From Novakomyces olei (lineage: Eukaryota > Ascomycota > Novakomycetes > Novakomycetales > Novakomycetaceae): a stretch of 64,000 bases of DNA. The notes under the pieces were generated by a model that did no database searches, had not been told where the DNA came from, and saw only the letters and a list, made by a program, of their open reading frames with translations. How positions within the stretch are numbered: position 1 is the stretch's first letter; each line of letters opens with the position of its first letter. Position numbers and translations under genes: made by a program. This document shows positions 20,247-32,227 of this stretch, one piece after another. The stretch spans positions 1,606,001-1,670,000 of the forward strand of contig JADEYG010000002.1 in assembly GCA_016906335.1 (NCBI GenBank), in the 5' to 3' direction.

Positions 20247-21853
20247 TCATGAGCGCGTCTCTACGACCGTGTCAAAAGCTGGCGGAAGATCGAAATACGA
20301 CGGGGCAGCTCGAGGCCCAAAAAGCTCATTATAAGCAGGTGTCGGAATTAGCGTCATTTCGTCTGGAGAATCTTCTGATGCTGGTGGATTTTGTCCAGAC
20401 TGTCGTCTCTCCATGGTAAAAGCAACTGCAGTAGGATCGGTGCGCGGTTGGCGGTGAGTTAAGGATGTTTGATAATCCGGAAGCTCTTCTGTGGGCAGAA
20501 TCAGGTCAGCTGGGACCTCAAGCTTGAGTAGGCCAACGTCAAAGTGCAGGTTGATAACGACAGAGTACCTACGAATTATATGGCACCTTTGGATAGCCGG
20601 TGAGATGCCAAATCGGTCTGCACAAAGGGATAGAGGCAAAGACAAATTGCCGTGCAATTCGGTTTCAGACAATTTATTCCAGCTTAATACCTTTGAGTTA
20701 AAAGCAAATCTTTGCATCGCTGTACTATCCCCATAGACAGAGGGTATTATTTCGTTCTCCAAACGGTTCCAGCCAAACACTGTGCGCGCACAAAGTTTGA
20801 AGGTTACGTAGCGCAGATCAGGAACTACAGCAGAAGCGTTTGTACTGGCTCCCGGAGAAGAAGCAGAGCCGGTTGAAGGTGAGGGGGGCTGATTGGGAAA
20901 GTACCAGTGAAACCCGATAGGATACTGCTTCACAGTCTCCTCATTTGCATGAAAATGAATAGGCTGTGCTTCAGCCGAAAGAGTTCCACACTTGATCATT
21001 TTGACAAACCCTTGGCGGAAAGACTTTGTTGCTACTACGGGCCGATCTTCTACTGGGCTCCCGTTCGAACGTAGAACAATGGGCTCACAAGCTTCCTCTG
21101 TTTCCCCTCCGGAAAACTCAAAGACGAGTCGTAGACGGTAGCGGATATTGACATAGCTCGCATCCGGCACCAGCTTTTCCGTAGCTTTTTGCTCTGGGCT
21201 GTTGCTGGCTACATTGGCTCCGTTTCTACTATTTTCTCGCACCAAACCAGCAGCATTGCTGTTTGTTTGCTGTGAAAATCCCATAGAAGATGGGAGCAGC
21301 GTATGCTCAACTCGTAAAGGCGTACATTTGCAAACTGCCGTATTTTCACCAGGGATTTGTATGGAGAATGCGTGTTCAAAGGGCGGCTGAGCGCAGTCTA
21401 CTTGGGTCGGCTCAAAATTGCTGAGTCGGTGTAAGCGCCGAACAATGAACGACGTCTTTTCTGCCAAAACCCGCATAGGCGCATTTGCAGCGGAAGACGT
21501 GACGTATTCAATACCTCGATCGTTAGTAAGGATTTAAAATTAAATTAACAAAACTCGTATACGAAAGTGCCGCTGGCTGTGCAGCAAAAGGCTCCTTGCA
21601 CTGTCCGGCAAAGGCAAAAAAAGCTTGTCATAAAGTAAACAAATAAAAAAAATACTATCGTACCTTCAAACCAGAGCTTTACAGAGGTTAAAGTACGGGA
21701 CTTTGCCTTTGCACGAGGCCGGTAGCGTGCGACTCCGTGTATATATTCTCCCGGGCGGTAAGTCTGCTGTGGCTGTACGATCTCGATGCTGATTCCTTCT
21801 GTAGGCGCTTCCTTTCGCGCTGAAAAGCGCCGTGTTATATTCCGTAAAGGCAT
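20247..21853 (-). CDS. Alpha-arrestin (ART-like trafficking adaptor), 485 aa
   Basis: Two exons, 21664-21853 and 20247-21514, joined in phase 1 across a 149-nt intron with a perfect TACTAAC branch site. The N-terminal arrestin half starts at ISIEIVQPQQTYRPGEYIHG and continues with the LTSVKLWFEG strand and the PFEHAFSIQIPGE region. The C-terminal arrestin half follows at about 250-400. The Pro/Ser-rich tail carries PY-type motifs: LPDY at 408-411, TPAY at 455-458 and APSY at 467-470. LPxY can bind WW domains of Rsp5-type ubiquitin ligases. Alpha-arrestins direct ubiquitylation and endocytosis of plasma-membrane transporters, of which the window encodes several; a specific client is not implied. 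A Rim8/PalF-like pH-signalling role is the main alternative. Confidence 0.8.
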
Positions 21854-22723
21854 AGAGGCAAGCTTAGTCGCAGAGCACGATAAGTGCTAGTTCAGACGCC
21901 GTATGAATGATCTGATTTAGTCTAGCCTCACGCTTATCGGCCATTATGCTAGCGACATTGGTGACATAAATGTGAAAATTGCTCCCTGCGAGATTAATCC
22001 ACCAACGTTACTTGGTAATGCGCGTAAAATGGCGATTGTAAAAGATTTATATTATATCCATCGCTTGTGCGTTTGCTCTAGTGTACGTATTTTATAGTCA
22101 TAGTGTACATCTGATCTGTAGTCCTTAGATATAAGCGGGAAAACAGTAAGTCCAATAAGTATACAGCACAAGCGTGGAATAAGTAAATCTCTGGTAGGTT
22201 AGAATAAACCAATGCAAGATTATCTCCGACAATCACTTATGTCCATCGGCGTTGAGCAACAGTTATACCACGAAAAGTGGGGCCGCATAGTCTGAAGGAT
22301 ACAATTACATTGTACTCACGCGTGTGAAAGGCATATGAATCGATCAGTCGTGCCGAATGCATTTCGTCTATACGAATTCAGTCGCCAATCAAGATTTGAA
22401 AATGATACTAGGAATAGTGTTACACAACCTTGCGGTTTTCGTGTTATTTTCGGATATTCTGGCGTACCTTAATATTTCATGGATTTATCTCTAATGATTC
22501 TTTATAATTAGCAAAACGCTGGATCTTGAATGTGTTTTAAACATTGTATTTGTAATGAAATGGCATACTGTAAAGTTTTCCAACTTTATGAGCTCTTTTT
22601 GCCATGATAAATTGCAATAACGCGAAATTCGTCCTGAGCCATAATTTTTTTACATAACGATTTTTTAATATTATTTTCCGGCAAAAGCAAAAACAAAAAC
22701 ATTCAACGATCAAGTTTCATATT
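21854..22723. other. Intergenic region
   Basis: 870 bp of AT-rich spacer between the dioxygenase and the arrestin, both on the minus strand. No coding frame or structured element recognised. Confidence 0.45.
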
Positions 22724-23830
22724 TTAGAAATAAGGTGCCTCTGCCTGTGGCGTAATACGTGCAATCAGACGGCTACCATGCTGGGCCGGATCGTAATCCA
22801 ATACGGCCGAATGAGCAGTGACGCGGTTGTCCCATACAATGACAGTGCGTGGCTTCCAACGCAATCGCACTTGAGCATCATTTACTTTAGCAATATGATC
22901 GTACAAAAAGTTGAGAATTGTATCGCTCTCCGGTCTTTTCAACCCTAAAATGCTGCGAGTAAATTGGGGGTTTACGAATAGTGCCTTTTCGCCAGTGGCC
23001 GGATGCCTACGTACAACTGGGTGGACTGACGTAATTGGCTCACGTCGAACATGGCCATCACGCAATCTGGCATTATTCGCCTGTTCATGAGCAGAGTGTA
23101 CAGCCTTTAAGTTCTCTAGAATAGCTTGAAACTGTGGTGAAAGACGTTTGTAAGCCTCCACCTGGTTCACGAACAGTGTGTCAGCACCCACAGAGGGAAC
23201 ATCCAGTCCCAACAAAAAAGTGGTTCCGGGCGGCTGTTTTTCGTAAGTGACATCAGAATGCCAGCTGGTGGAGTTAATCTGATCCGTGTAATAGCTGTCC
23301 CAAGTTTTGTCGCGAGTGGAGCGATGTACCAAGTGCAATTCTGGAATTCCATGAGGATGGCCGGACGTGGGATGAACATGTAAACGACCGAAATGGCGGC
23401 CAAACTCGAGCCATTGCTCAGGGCTTAAATCCAAGAAATCCTGGTCGCGGAAAGCTACTACCTTGCGCTGAGCCACGTAAAGCGCCAGCTCATTCAGGCC
23501 TTTGGGCGATAGTTGGCTCAATTGCACGTTTGATACTTCAGTGCCGATGCTAGGAGTCAAATGTGAAATTTCCGCATTATTCAATAATTCTTTCAGCTCC
23601 GGGTCAGCATGTGTGCCCGGGTCGACGTGCTGAAATGGAGTCAAGGCCTCGTAATGTAACGAACGGTCCCAAGTGGGCAGGTAATGTGGATACTTTGATT
23701 CAAGAACGTCTTGCTCATCGTATCCCTGCCCATAAAGCAGGTCTGTGCCCAAACTGACAGCGTTTAGCTTTTCTTTGGCTGTCTCCAAGTCCAATGTCGT
23801 AGCCGGTATTGTAGTAGTAGTAGTCGGCAT
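22724..23830 (-). CDS. TauD/TfdA-family 2-oxoglutarate dioxygenase (Jlp1-like sulfonate/taurine dioxygenase), 368 aa
   Basis: A single exon with a Thr-rich N-terminus. The Fe(II) ligands are visible: H191 and D193 (SWHSDVTYEKQPPGTT) and H340 (WDNRVTAHSAVLDY), with an Arg at 354/358 (GSRLIARIT) for 2-oxoglutarate. Length and motifs match fungal Jlp1/TauD enzymes, which oxidise sulfonates such as taurine to release sulfite, using 2-oxoglutarate and O2 in the cytosol. Sulfite would feed the sulfite reductase whose MET10 subunit is encoded 12 kb away. Relatives act on 2,4-D or other substrates, so the exact substrate is open. A TATAAA on the minus strand at 23891-23896 lies about 60 bases upstream of the ATG. 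Confidence 0.85.
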   Translation of the reverse strand: MPTTTTTIPATTLDLETAKEKLNAVSLGTDLLYGQGYDEQDVLESKYPHYLPTWDRSLHYEALTPFQHVDPGTHADPELKELLNNAEISHLTPSIGTEVSNVQLSQLSPKGLNELALYVAQRKVVAFRDQDFLDLSPEQWLEFGRHFGRLHVHPTSGHPHGIPELHLVHRSTRDKTWDSYYTDQINSTSWHSDVTYEKQPPGTTFLLGLDVPSVGADTLFVNQVEAYKRLSPQFQAILENLKAVHSAHEQANNARLRDGHVRREPITSVHPVVRRHPATGEKALFVNPQFTRSILGLKRPESDTILNFLYDHIAKVNDAQVRLRWKPRTVIVWDNRVTAHSAVLDYDPAQHGSRLIARITPQAEAPYF

Positions 23831-24982
23831 TTTTGAATAATTATTTTTCCCTTTTCATGTCGGCGCGGTAATTCTGATGCGCTGCTGGCCTTTATAAGGA
23901 CTCGGCCTCTGTATGAGCGACAATCACGCAAAGATTCAGAATCGCTTGAGCATTACCTATTCGGGCACGTATGATGAGTGGAGAAACGCCATTTCTTTAT
24001 GCGTTTCTCATACACTATTCTTGTGTGGGCGCTGCTCGTCGGCTGTTGCCCGTCGATTGCTTGGTATTACACTTTTATTACATAATATTACAATTAATCA
24101 CACAATTAAATTACGAAATGTTTAGCTAAAAATTATCTGCGTTTACTTGCCAGCTTCTAAGCATATTGCTTGATGATCGTCGGTATAGGGGTCAGTAGAG
24201 AGGAAGAGCTCTTTGCTGATGGGTTTTCAAAATTCGCTTCCAAGCTTGGCACCGGCTTAAAAGCTGCGGAAGCACTTTGGAACGAGGCTTTGACAGTTTT
24301 GCAATGTGGTTTAAATATATTCTATGGGAACGTATACTATGATCCCCACCATATTAATTTGTGATTAGGCTATTAGCAGCGGTACGTATATAAGTAATCG
24401 GCCGTTTGATCGTCCTTTTTGCTAGAGTTGTAAGAGACTTTGGCATTGTAACTGACTTTTACGAAACTTAACTAGCACTTGTCAGCTAAATTGTAGATAC
24501 TGTAAGCTTTCATTACCCTCTTTTCATGGCCCAGAATTTTGATTGTGGTATTCTGGAATACAAACAGAATAGGAAGCTTTTGAATGAAATTGTTCTAATC
24601 TCAGAAAAATTAAGAAATACATATACTCAAAATGTTTATCTGTCGTTGTGGTACCTTGGAACGGAGATATATTTCATGATTTTCAGAACGCAATAAAGAT
24701 TTTCGATTCGATCTTATGCGATTAGCTTTTCGTTGCTATCTACAATTGTGGCCATTTAACAGTCATATACAATAGATTGAAATATGTAAAAGTGTCAAGT
24801 GAATTTAGTACCGCAATACCCAGAAACGTGTTAAATGTTTAAAACACTTGCACGCTTATCGTGCTGTATGAGGATATGATTACGTGCGTAATGCACGTGC
24901 GTGGGATAATATAGCGGGAAAGCTCGACATAAAATGCCATACTGTATTTTGTTCTTTCTGTCCGGCAAGCGACACTTGAGCC
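23831..24982. other. Divergent intergenic region between dioxygenase and FAD monooxygenase
   Basis: 1.15 kb between two divergent starts. A 63-codon plus-strand frame at 24173-24364 has protein-like text (SREEELFADGFSKF, LKAAEALWNEALTVLQ) but no family and no continuation across a splice site; it could be a fragment of a lost gene. Nothing else supported. Confidence 0.4.
23891..23896 (-). promoter_or_regulatory. TATA box of the TauD-type dioxygenase gene
   Basis: TATAAA on the minus strand about 60 bases before the ATG at 23830; position fits a core promoter. Confidence 0.45.
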
Positions 24983-26712
24983 ATGGCTGTTAAAGAGGAT
25001 AAGCGTCTCAAAGTAATTATAGCAGGCGCCGGAATAAGCGGGCTTGCCATGGCGATTGCCCTTCAGCGTGTTCCAAATTTACCTCGCCTCGATTTTGAGT
25101 TGTATGAACAGGCACCGGAACTATTGGAAATAGGGGCCAGTATTGCGCTCAGTCCTAATGTATAAACAATTTTGCAAAGACTTTACTAATTATTAGGGCA
25201 TGCGCACCCTGGAAAAATTGGGTGTGGATAACGCACTATCAGATGAAGTAGGATTCCGCGGTCCTACCGGTATTCCGCAGATCCTGAGGTACGGCATACT
25301 CTCAATTAAAATTGTGCTCAGCAATTTATTCTAGTTTAGCATGTGGACTCTGATTATCTTAGATGTCTAACATATTATATTTTTGTTATGTGTGTATAAA
25401 CTGTACTTATCAAGTCTAGGCATTGGAAAACAAACCAAGTTGTTTCCGTGGATACGCATGTTCGGGTGCCTGATCCACGCCATCATACCACAAGGTTCCA
25501 CCGTGGTCTTTTGCACGCTGCATTACTGGAACATGTTCCCCGCGAATCGATACATTTGTGTAAAAAGACAAAATCTGCAGAAGCGGATGAGGACGGTGTA
25601 ACGCTTTATTTCGAAGACGGTACTCATGTCAGAGGCGATTTTTTGATTGGTGCGGACGGAATTAATTCAGTAAGTAGAACCAAAAAATAGATTGCGTCTC
25701 TGACAAAATCATAGGAAGTGCGAGAGTCGTTTCTCCGAGATTATAAATTGAGGTTTACCGGCAAAGTCCTAATGCGTGCCACATTTGACGCGGACTTGAT
25801 TGAGGGAAAAATTCCAGATCTCCCTGCTGACTCGTCCCATTGGGTAAGCTGACTCTATGTGCGATTTGCATTATTTATTTATTGAACATCCTTTTTAGTA
25901 TGAGGTTTTTATTAAATTTGTTCTCCACTTTAAAAAAGACCTTATTTTCCCAATTGAAAAACTGCCAATTAACTAATATACTATTAGTGGGGCCCCAAAG
26001 ACACATTTTTTGCTTCGTGTCCTCCTCAAATATGTTATAATGCTAAAAGGTGGAAGGCAAAAACCAGTATACAGTAGTCGGCGCGTACGAGAATGGAAGA
26101 AGCGCAGAGGAACTAGAGCGAAGTGTAAAATGGGACCAAGTAGGAAACGTAAAGTTTCTTCGTGAAAAATACAAGGTAAATTTAGTGCCGGAGATTAGAC
26201 TCTTCTTAAATTTTCTAAATTCATAGAACTGGAACCCGGTAGTGAGGAAGCTTACGGAGATGACACCTTATTCGCGTCTGTATCCGAATTATGCCGGTGA
26301 TTCTCTTTCTACATGGGTACTAAATTCACGTGTTACACTTATCGGAGATGCTGCGCACACTCATGGCGGGGCCTTTGCTGCTGGTGGATCACTTGCTCTC
26401 GACGATGCCTATGCACTTGCCCTAGCGCTCAAGCACGTGTTTGCTTCCGACAACCGATACACGTCCAAAAACTTAAAGAAAGCCATTGAATTGTATGACA
26501 AAACTAGAAGACCGCACACTGCTTGTCTGCTTGATATTGTCCATAATCAACTTTCCCGACCAGCGACGGAATATGCTGGTGCAGAAGACGAAGATGAAGC
26601 CCTTATCGCACGCATGAGAGGTCGGCCCGCTACAGAATGGCTGTCAGAGCATGATGTTGAAGGTAATTTTGATAAAGTCATAAAAGAAGAGGCCTCAGTT
26701 GGCTGGTATTAA
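24983..26712 (+). CDS. Class A FAD-dependent monooxygenase (salicylate-hydroxylase-like), 419 aa
   Basis: Six exons: 24983-25159, 25197-25288, 25420-25669, 25715-25843, 26050-26175, 26227-26712. All five introns are GT-AG and phase-consistent; the first is only 37 nt. The protein shows the FAD-binding GAGISGLAMAIAL near residue 15, the DG motif LIGADGINS (about residues 165-173), and the GD motif LIGDAAHTHGGAFAAGGS. These mark NAD(P)H-dependent aromatic hydroxylases of the UbiH/salicylate hydroxylase group. No signal peptide or membrane tail, so cytosolic. The substrate cannot be read from sequence; salicylate, 3-hydroxybenzoate or hydroxynicotinate-type substrates are all possible. Confidence 0.85.
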
Positions 26713-29198
26713 GCCGCTGAATCAGAAAACGGAGCGAAACGTAGTCGCTCATACTCTGCTACACGATTAGTCCTCAACGGCAACGTGAGACATCACTGTT
26801 ATTGACTGATAGAGACTAGCATTAGAATAAAATGTATTATTATTATTAGTATTAGAATTTAGCATTAGGAAACACCATTAATGGTGTACAAGGCTTGAAT
26901 CGGTTTTCCTCTGTTATCTGTTAGTAAACAAGCTATAATACTGCTTTGACTTTGCCATATATCCGCAAGGTGACGTGCAAAAACTGCTCTACGCTTTGGT
27001 CTAAACATCCCTGCTCATCTATGCGACGCATTTACTAGTTGTCAGTCGAACTAGGTACTGTTTGCCAAAACATAAAGTTGACCAATAAGCTTTTGAATCT
27101 TTTGTCAATGAACTGCTTTGTATCATTTATTCATGAAATATAAAAAGAGAATCTTTGATGGCCGAATATGTCTAATTACAGACAATGAATTAAAAACGAC
27201 GACAATTTAATAATTTCATGACCCTATCCCATAGAAGTTTAAAACAAATATTGCAGTAATACGTCTGATAAAGTGGGGCAACGCTACAAAGATAATTGGC
27301 AGCTTGATCTCCATGTTTTGGAATCGAACAATGGCTTTCGTCGAGACCGGCCGAGAATTTTGGTTTGGGTTATGCCCCTTCAAGCTGATTAGCCATGGAC
27401 CAAAAGAGTAAAAATGCCCATCTGGCGATCAAGCATATGCCGGCACCTTCAGAACCGCCTAGATAAATTTATTCAATAAAATTATTGTTCTCCCAGGCCG
27501 TGCGAAAAGGCTCTAAAATTCAACTCCATACAGTATTACTTAATTAGTAAAGGAATCCCAAATGTTTCAACCCATCTAGTTACTAGAGAAATTCTATTTA
27601 TGTTTGAAGCTTTAAAATCACTGGCACATTGTCGATAAAACCTCCACGTAAAATCGTAGCATCATTAAGCGACGATAGCCAAATATTGCTATCGTCTGTA
27701 TCGAGGCGGCTGTACGGAGCCTGTTAGTTGGCGTCTTCATACACCACATGGGATAGAAGGGTTTTAAACGTAAATTGTATGTCCATTTTGACTCAGTCAA
27801 TGAGCGCCGTCAGCGTTCAGCAGCTGGATACAATCTAGCTATTGAAAGCCTTTTACGATTCTTTATCATGCCAGTTGGGACCGTGAGAAGCATTATTCAG
27901 GATGTTTTGATAGGACAGCAGATAGCGTGGGGTAGAGTAGAATAACGTATGCAATAAATCTATTATTAATAAGAGCGTTTTCGAAGGTGCGGATAGAGCA
28001 GACACAAAATATATCCGATTACATTAAGTAGGCCTGACATAATTAGAATTGATGAGTCAAATGATATTTCGGCCTAATTATATAGATTACTGTAAAGCAT
28101 TAAGATACCCGGCATTCATGAAGATGACTGCCGAAACCATAACCTTTCAAATCCAGGCCCTTGAATTGATCCAAAGTTGGGTGAAGTTAGTAAGGGTATC
28201 TGTCATGTCTAAAAATGGATTCTGGGATAACAGCACGAGCTCAGTGTTGTTTTATTTCTAACTCGCCAAACGTTGTAATAATTTAGCTCTATCGACATCA
28301 ACACGTGTCTACGCGAATTCGTGCATTCTCTGTCGAAAAATAATAAACATTACTTGATATTTTCCCCGCGCACACCTAGCCGACATGGCTATAATGTTCT
28401 ATCCATGTTCTATCACATTATTATAAATCTTTTGCTATTACCGTGTATTTTCCGAGCTTCGACCCACTTACCCTTTTCGTAGACCTCCCATATTTTAGTA
28501 ATGCACCCCAAGTAGCCGATATCCTCTATTGTTCAAGATAAGCTTACTGGCACCCTTTAGCACTAGACAGAGATCAAGGCAACCCCAGATTTTTGACATC
28601 CAGCTGCTAAACTGTGGAGTCTTGGCCCTTTTTCAAATATATCAATAAAAGGCTTGAAGACCAGCATTGGGATATTTTTTTAGCATAAAATTGTATTTAA
28701 TTTATATTATACGCCTGTCAGTTAAAAACCGTAAATTTAAATCTAATTTTTTTAGAAAAGATAGAAGAAAAACGCGTCTTTGGCGCGTAAAAGGTTTTAG
28801 GGGCCGTCACTAGAGACATTTCAGCCTCCTCTTCCTGATGGTGCTTACCCCACAACAAATATTCAAATTTGCAGATCTGGGAGGCAATTCTATCTAGGGT
28901 TTTCTATCTGCCATTAGTAAAAATAAACATTGATCGTAAGGGCTACCCGATTAGGCCGCCCACCTGCGGCGTTTCGCCCACTCACCCCAAATTCTTCCAC
29001 ACCCTTCGGAAGATCCGTTTCGGTATGTATTTGAAATCATTTCTTGCCCCGCTTTAATTATTGTGGTTGTACATATGGGATGCTGATAACTATAAAGAAC
29101 GTGCCGATAGCCATGCTCGACCAACAAATTTGAGCACGCGAATAACAGTCAGTCAATTTACACAATATTAAAGGCTTGAGATCCTTTCTACCGTCAAA
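26713..29198. other. Long intergenic region upstream of the sugar transporter
   Basis: 2.5 kb of mostly AT-rich DNA. A minus-strand stretch at about 27240-27800 reads protein-like in places (DDSNIWLSSLNDATILRGGF) but is broken by stops and matches no family I recognise. A GC-richer patch at about 28840-29055 includes CCCCAC and CCCCGC, which fit the CreA/Mig1 consensus, 150-350 bases before the sugar transporter start. No intact gene. Confidence 0.4.
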
Positions 29199-31101
29199 AT
29201 GGTCAGGTGGTATACACTTTCTATTGCCCTTTTTACCGGCATCGGTACACTGCTTTATGTAAGTCGAGAACTAGAGCTTTCGTGGCACCAGGAACTAACA
29301 ATATTTATAGGGCTTCGATACCGGAATTGCTACAACAAGTATGGAACCCATTATACCTTTACAAGACTTTGCATTCTAACTCAATTTTAGCTATTGCCCA
29401 TGAAAGTTGGATCGAGTACATGGGCCATCCATCTCATGGAGTTACCGGAGCTGTACGTCTGCAATATGTTTCTCTTTATTTTTACTAATAGATCAAAGGT
29501 CGTTGCGGTTTACGTTGCGGGTGAAGCCGTTGGAGCTTTGTTGCAAACTGCTATTGGCGACAAGCTTGGACGCAAAAGGTTCCTTCAGCTTATGTGTGCT
29601 ATCGTCACTGTCGGTACCGTTATCCAAACTGCGTCTGTGAATATTGGCATGTTTTTGGCTGGTCGTGTCATCGCCGGTATTGCTGTTGGGTAAGAGACTT
29701 TTGGTAGAAGAATTTCGCCCAACTAACAAACCTTTATAGCGGTATGGTGGGAACAGTGCCCGTTTACCTGAGCGAAATTTCTGCTCCACAGGACCGTGGT
29801 CTTCTTGGAGGTATTTCTGGCATCGGAATCTCGTGCGGTACCATGTTGTCTAACTGGGTCGGTTTTGCCTGCCAATTTATCAATTATGGACAAGCCCAGT
29901 GGAGAGTTCCACTTGCCTTGCAAATTCACTGGGGAATTATCCTCTTTATCGGTCTCGCCACTTTCCTTCCAAACTCTCCCCGACAATTGATCCGGCAAGG
30001 AAAGGTCGATGGCGCTCGTATTGAGTTTATCAAAGTCCGACGCGATCTGCAGGCACACGAAGTTCATCAGGAATTCGATCTTATGCGAGCACAAATTGAA
30101 TATGAGCAAAAGCGCGAAGTCAAGTCTTACAAGGAAGTCTTCAGACTCTTCCGCTACCGTGCTCTTGTTTCTATTGCCGTACAAACCATGACATCTCTCA
30201 CCGGCGTGAACGTTATTCAATACTACCAGAGTAAGCTACCAAGTATTTTGATAAGAGCTTGACTAATTGCCTTTTTAGCTATCCTTTACCGCTCCTTGGG
30301 CGTAAATCACAACATTGTTCTTGCTCTTGCTGGTGTTTATGGTACGGTCGCTTTCATTTCCAACGTCATTACGAACCGATTCCTCACTGACCAATGGGGT
30401 CGCCGAAAGTATGCATATTCTATTTGCAGGTTCTCTGTTCTAACCTTCCTTTCAGGATGATACTCACTGGACTTACCAGTGTTATTTTGATCGAGATTTA
30501 TACTTCAGTGATGCAGAAGGAGTTTCAGCACTCTGACAACAAAATAGGAAAGGGATTCGCTGTACTTGGAATCTACTTATTCGCCGTGTTTTACTGTGAG
30601 TGGAATAATGTTATTGTTCCCCTATACTAACAAATGTAGATGGTCTTATCAACAGTACTACTTGGATTTATGGAGCTGAAGTTCTGCCAATTGCTCTCCG
30701 AAGCAAAGTTATGGGATTGGCTTCCGCTGCGCATTTTATTGTGAACGTTGCAAGTAAGCAGAAATAATACTATTGTCAGATGTCTAACTTTGCACAGTTA
30801 CCGAGGCTGGCCCAGTTGCTTTTGCTACGATTGAACAAAACTACTATTACGTATTTGTTGCATGCACAACGTTCTTCCTCGTTATTGCCTACTTTTACTT
30901 TCCGTAAGTGCAAACATGATTGATTTTGTTTTTTAAACTGACCGTTTTAGTGAAACCAAACAACGGACACTGGAAGAAATTGCCGCCTCCTTTGGTGATA
31001 AGGTTGTCGAGCGTAATGAGGAGGATATTGCAACGGAAGGAGCTGTGCTCAATGAGAAATCCGACGCTGCACACGTAGAGTACGCAACTTCAGCAGCTTG
31101 A
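29199..31101 (+). CDS. MFS sugar transporter (sugar porter family), 490 aa
   Basis: Ten exons: 29199-29258, 29311-29338, 29391-29452, 29499-29689, 29740-30230, 30279-30408, 30456-30595, 30640-30753, 30798-30903, 30951-31101. Nine introns of 44-52 nt, all GT-AG and phase-consistent. The spliced protein has the sugar porter landmarks: YGFDTGI in TM1, GDKLGRKR between TM2 and TM3, the PxSPR motif as FLPNSPRQLIRQGK, a GRRK loop before TM9, and PETKQRTLEEIAASFGD after TM12. Twelve membrane segments are expected; plasma membrane, proton symport or facilitated diffusion. Substrate unresolved (hexose, pentose or polyol). The Glu of the classical PESPR is Asn here. CreA/Mig1-like CCCCRC sites lie upstream. 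Confidence 0.9.
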
Positions 31102-32227
31102 TTTGTCCAAAAAAGGTTCATTTATGTTTAGCGCACTTTGTCCTCATTGTTTCATTTGGTCAGTTTTGCCATATTATCGGAAATTAAATTTAGCTCATAC
31201 TGGTTAATAATGTGTATTTTACTTTATTTGTATAACAAGAGCAATAAATTCAACTTTTGATCTCACGGTTAAACAATCTTTAGCGGTGGCAAGCTCGCAA
31301 TGACTGTTGCGTCAATAGATCTTATGCTGCTGTATTATCGTGACAACTGAATCAATTTTAAGCAATTCCTGAATCTTATGAATTAAAAAGTGAGTCTAAA
31401 CCACAAAGAGTTGTGATTTATTGATATTCGGAATAAAAGTGCCAAACAATTAGTCTTACAAAGAAGCAAATTTTGTGGAATAAGGCAGCAACAGTAGAGC
31501 ATAAATATAAAATAATGAGGAAAATCCATAAGGGTGGACCATCAGAAATGAAGGCCTGCCAATAATTAGTCTTGTAGTGAGAAGAATTGTTATTAACAAA
31601 AAAAAATGACAACTTTAAAATGTTGCATTCGACAGTCTGCGATAAGGGCCAGCTGACTATCACGGAAATTTGTGATAAAGTCAGTTTAAAGTGAGAAAAA
31701 AGTCTAAAATTTAAACTACTTTAATTGATTCATAACGGATAACGCTAGCCGGAAACGCAAAAACGAAACTCATCACTATCAAGGGCAGAATTTTTAGGCT
31801 TTTGATGTCCCGCGGGTATAAAGCAAGCGGGCCAGTCAGCGAAACACGCTGGACCGAACTTTGAAAAATTATGGAAAATCACCGATGCCCATTAGGCACA
31901 GCCGATCCTTAGCATACAATATTTCGCAATAATTGTGCATGCTGATCTAATTTCCGTAGAAATTCAAAATTAACAAGCATGTAAAAGTAAAATTAAGGGA
32001 CATAATTATGGCAGAAAATTGTATAATATTTCGAGACGACCCACAATACAGCCCACGCATGTACTAATCATAGTCAAACGTGGGTATGCTTCGGCTTAGA
32101 CTTTGGAGGGCTAAATTAAAACAGGGTTGCCGAAACGATGAGCGAATCGTCGTGCGGTAAGCCAAAAAGGCATAAATGTATAAATACGCGCTCTTTAAAA
32201 TTTTAAAAATTCGAACTTTCATTACTC
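31102..32227. other. Intergenic region upstream of DUR3
   Basis: 1.13 kb of AT-rich DNA between two plus-strand genes. Apart from the TATA box listed separately, no gene or repeat is supported. A minus-strand open frame at 31418-31663 has no domain. Confidence 0.45.
32179..32186 (+). promoter_or_regulatory. TATA box of DUR3
   Basis: TATAAATA about 42 bases before the ATG at 32228; sequence and spacing fit a fungal core promoter. Confidence 0.5.

Noticed and set aside
27240-27800. Minus-strand protein-like text suggesting a decayed gene
   Set aside because: Broken by several stops, no consistent frame and no recognisable family; left as spacer.
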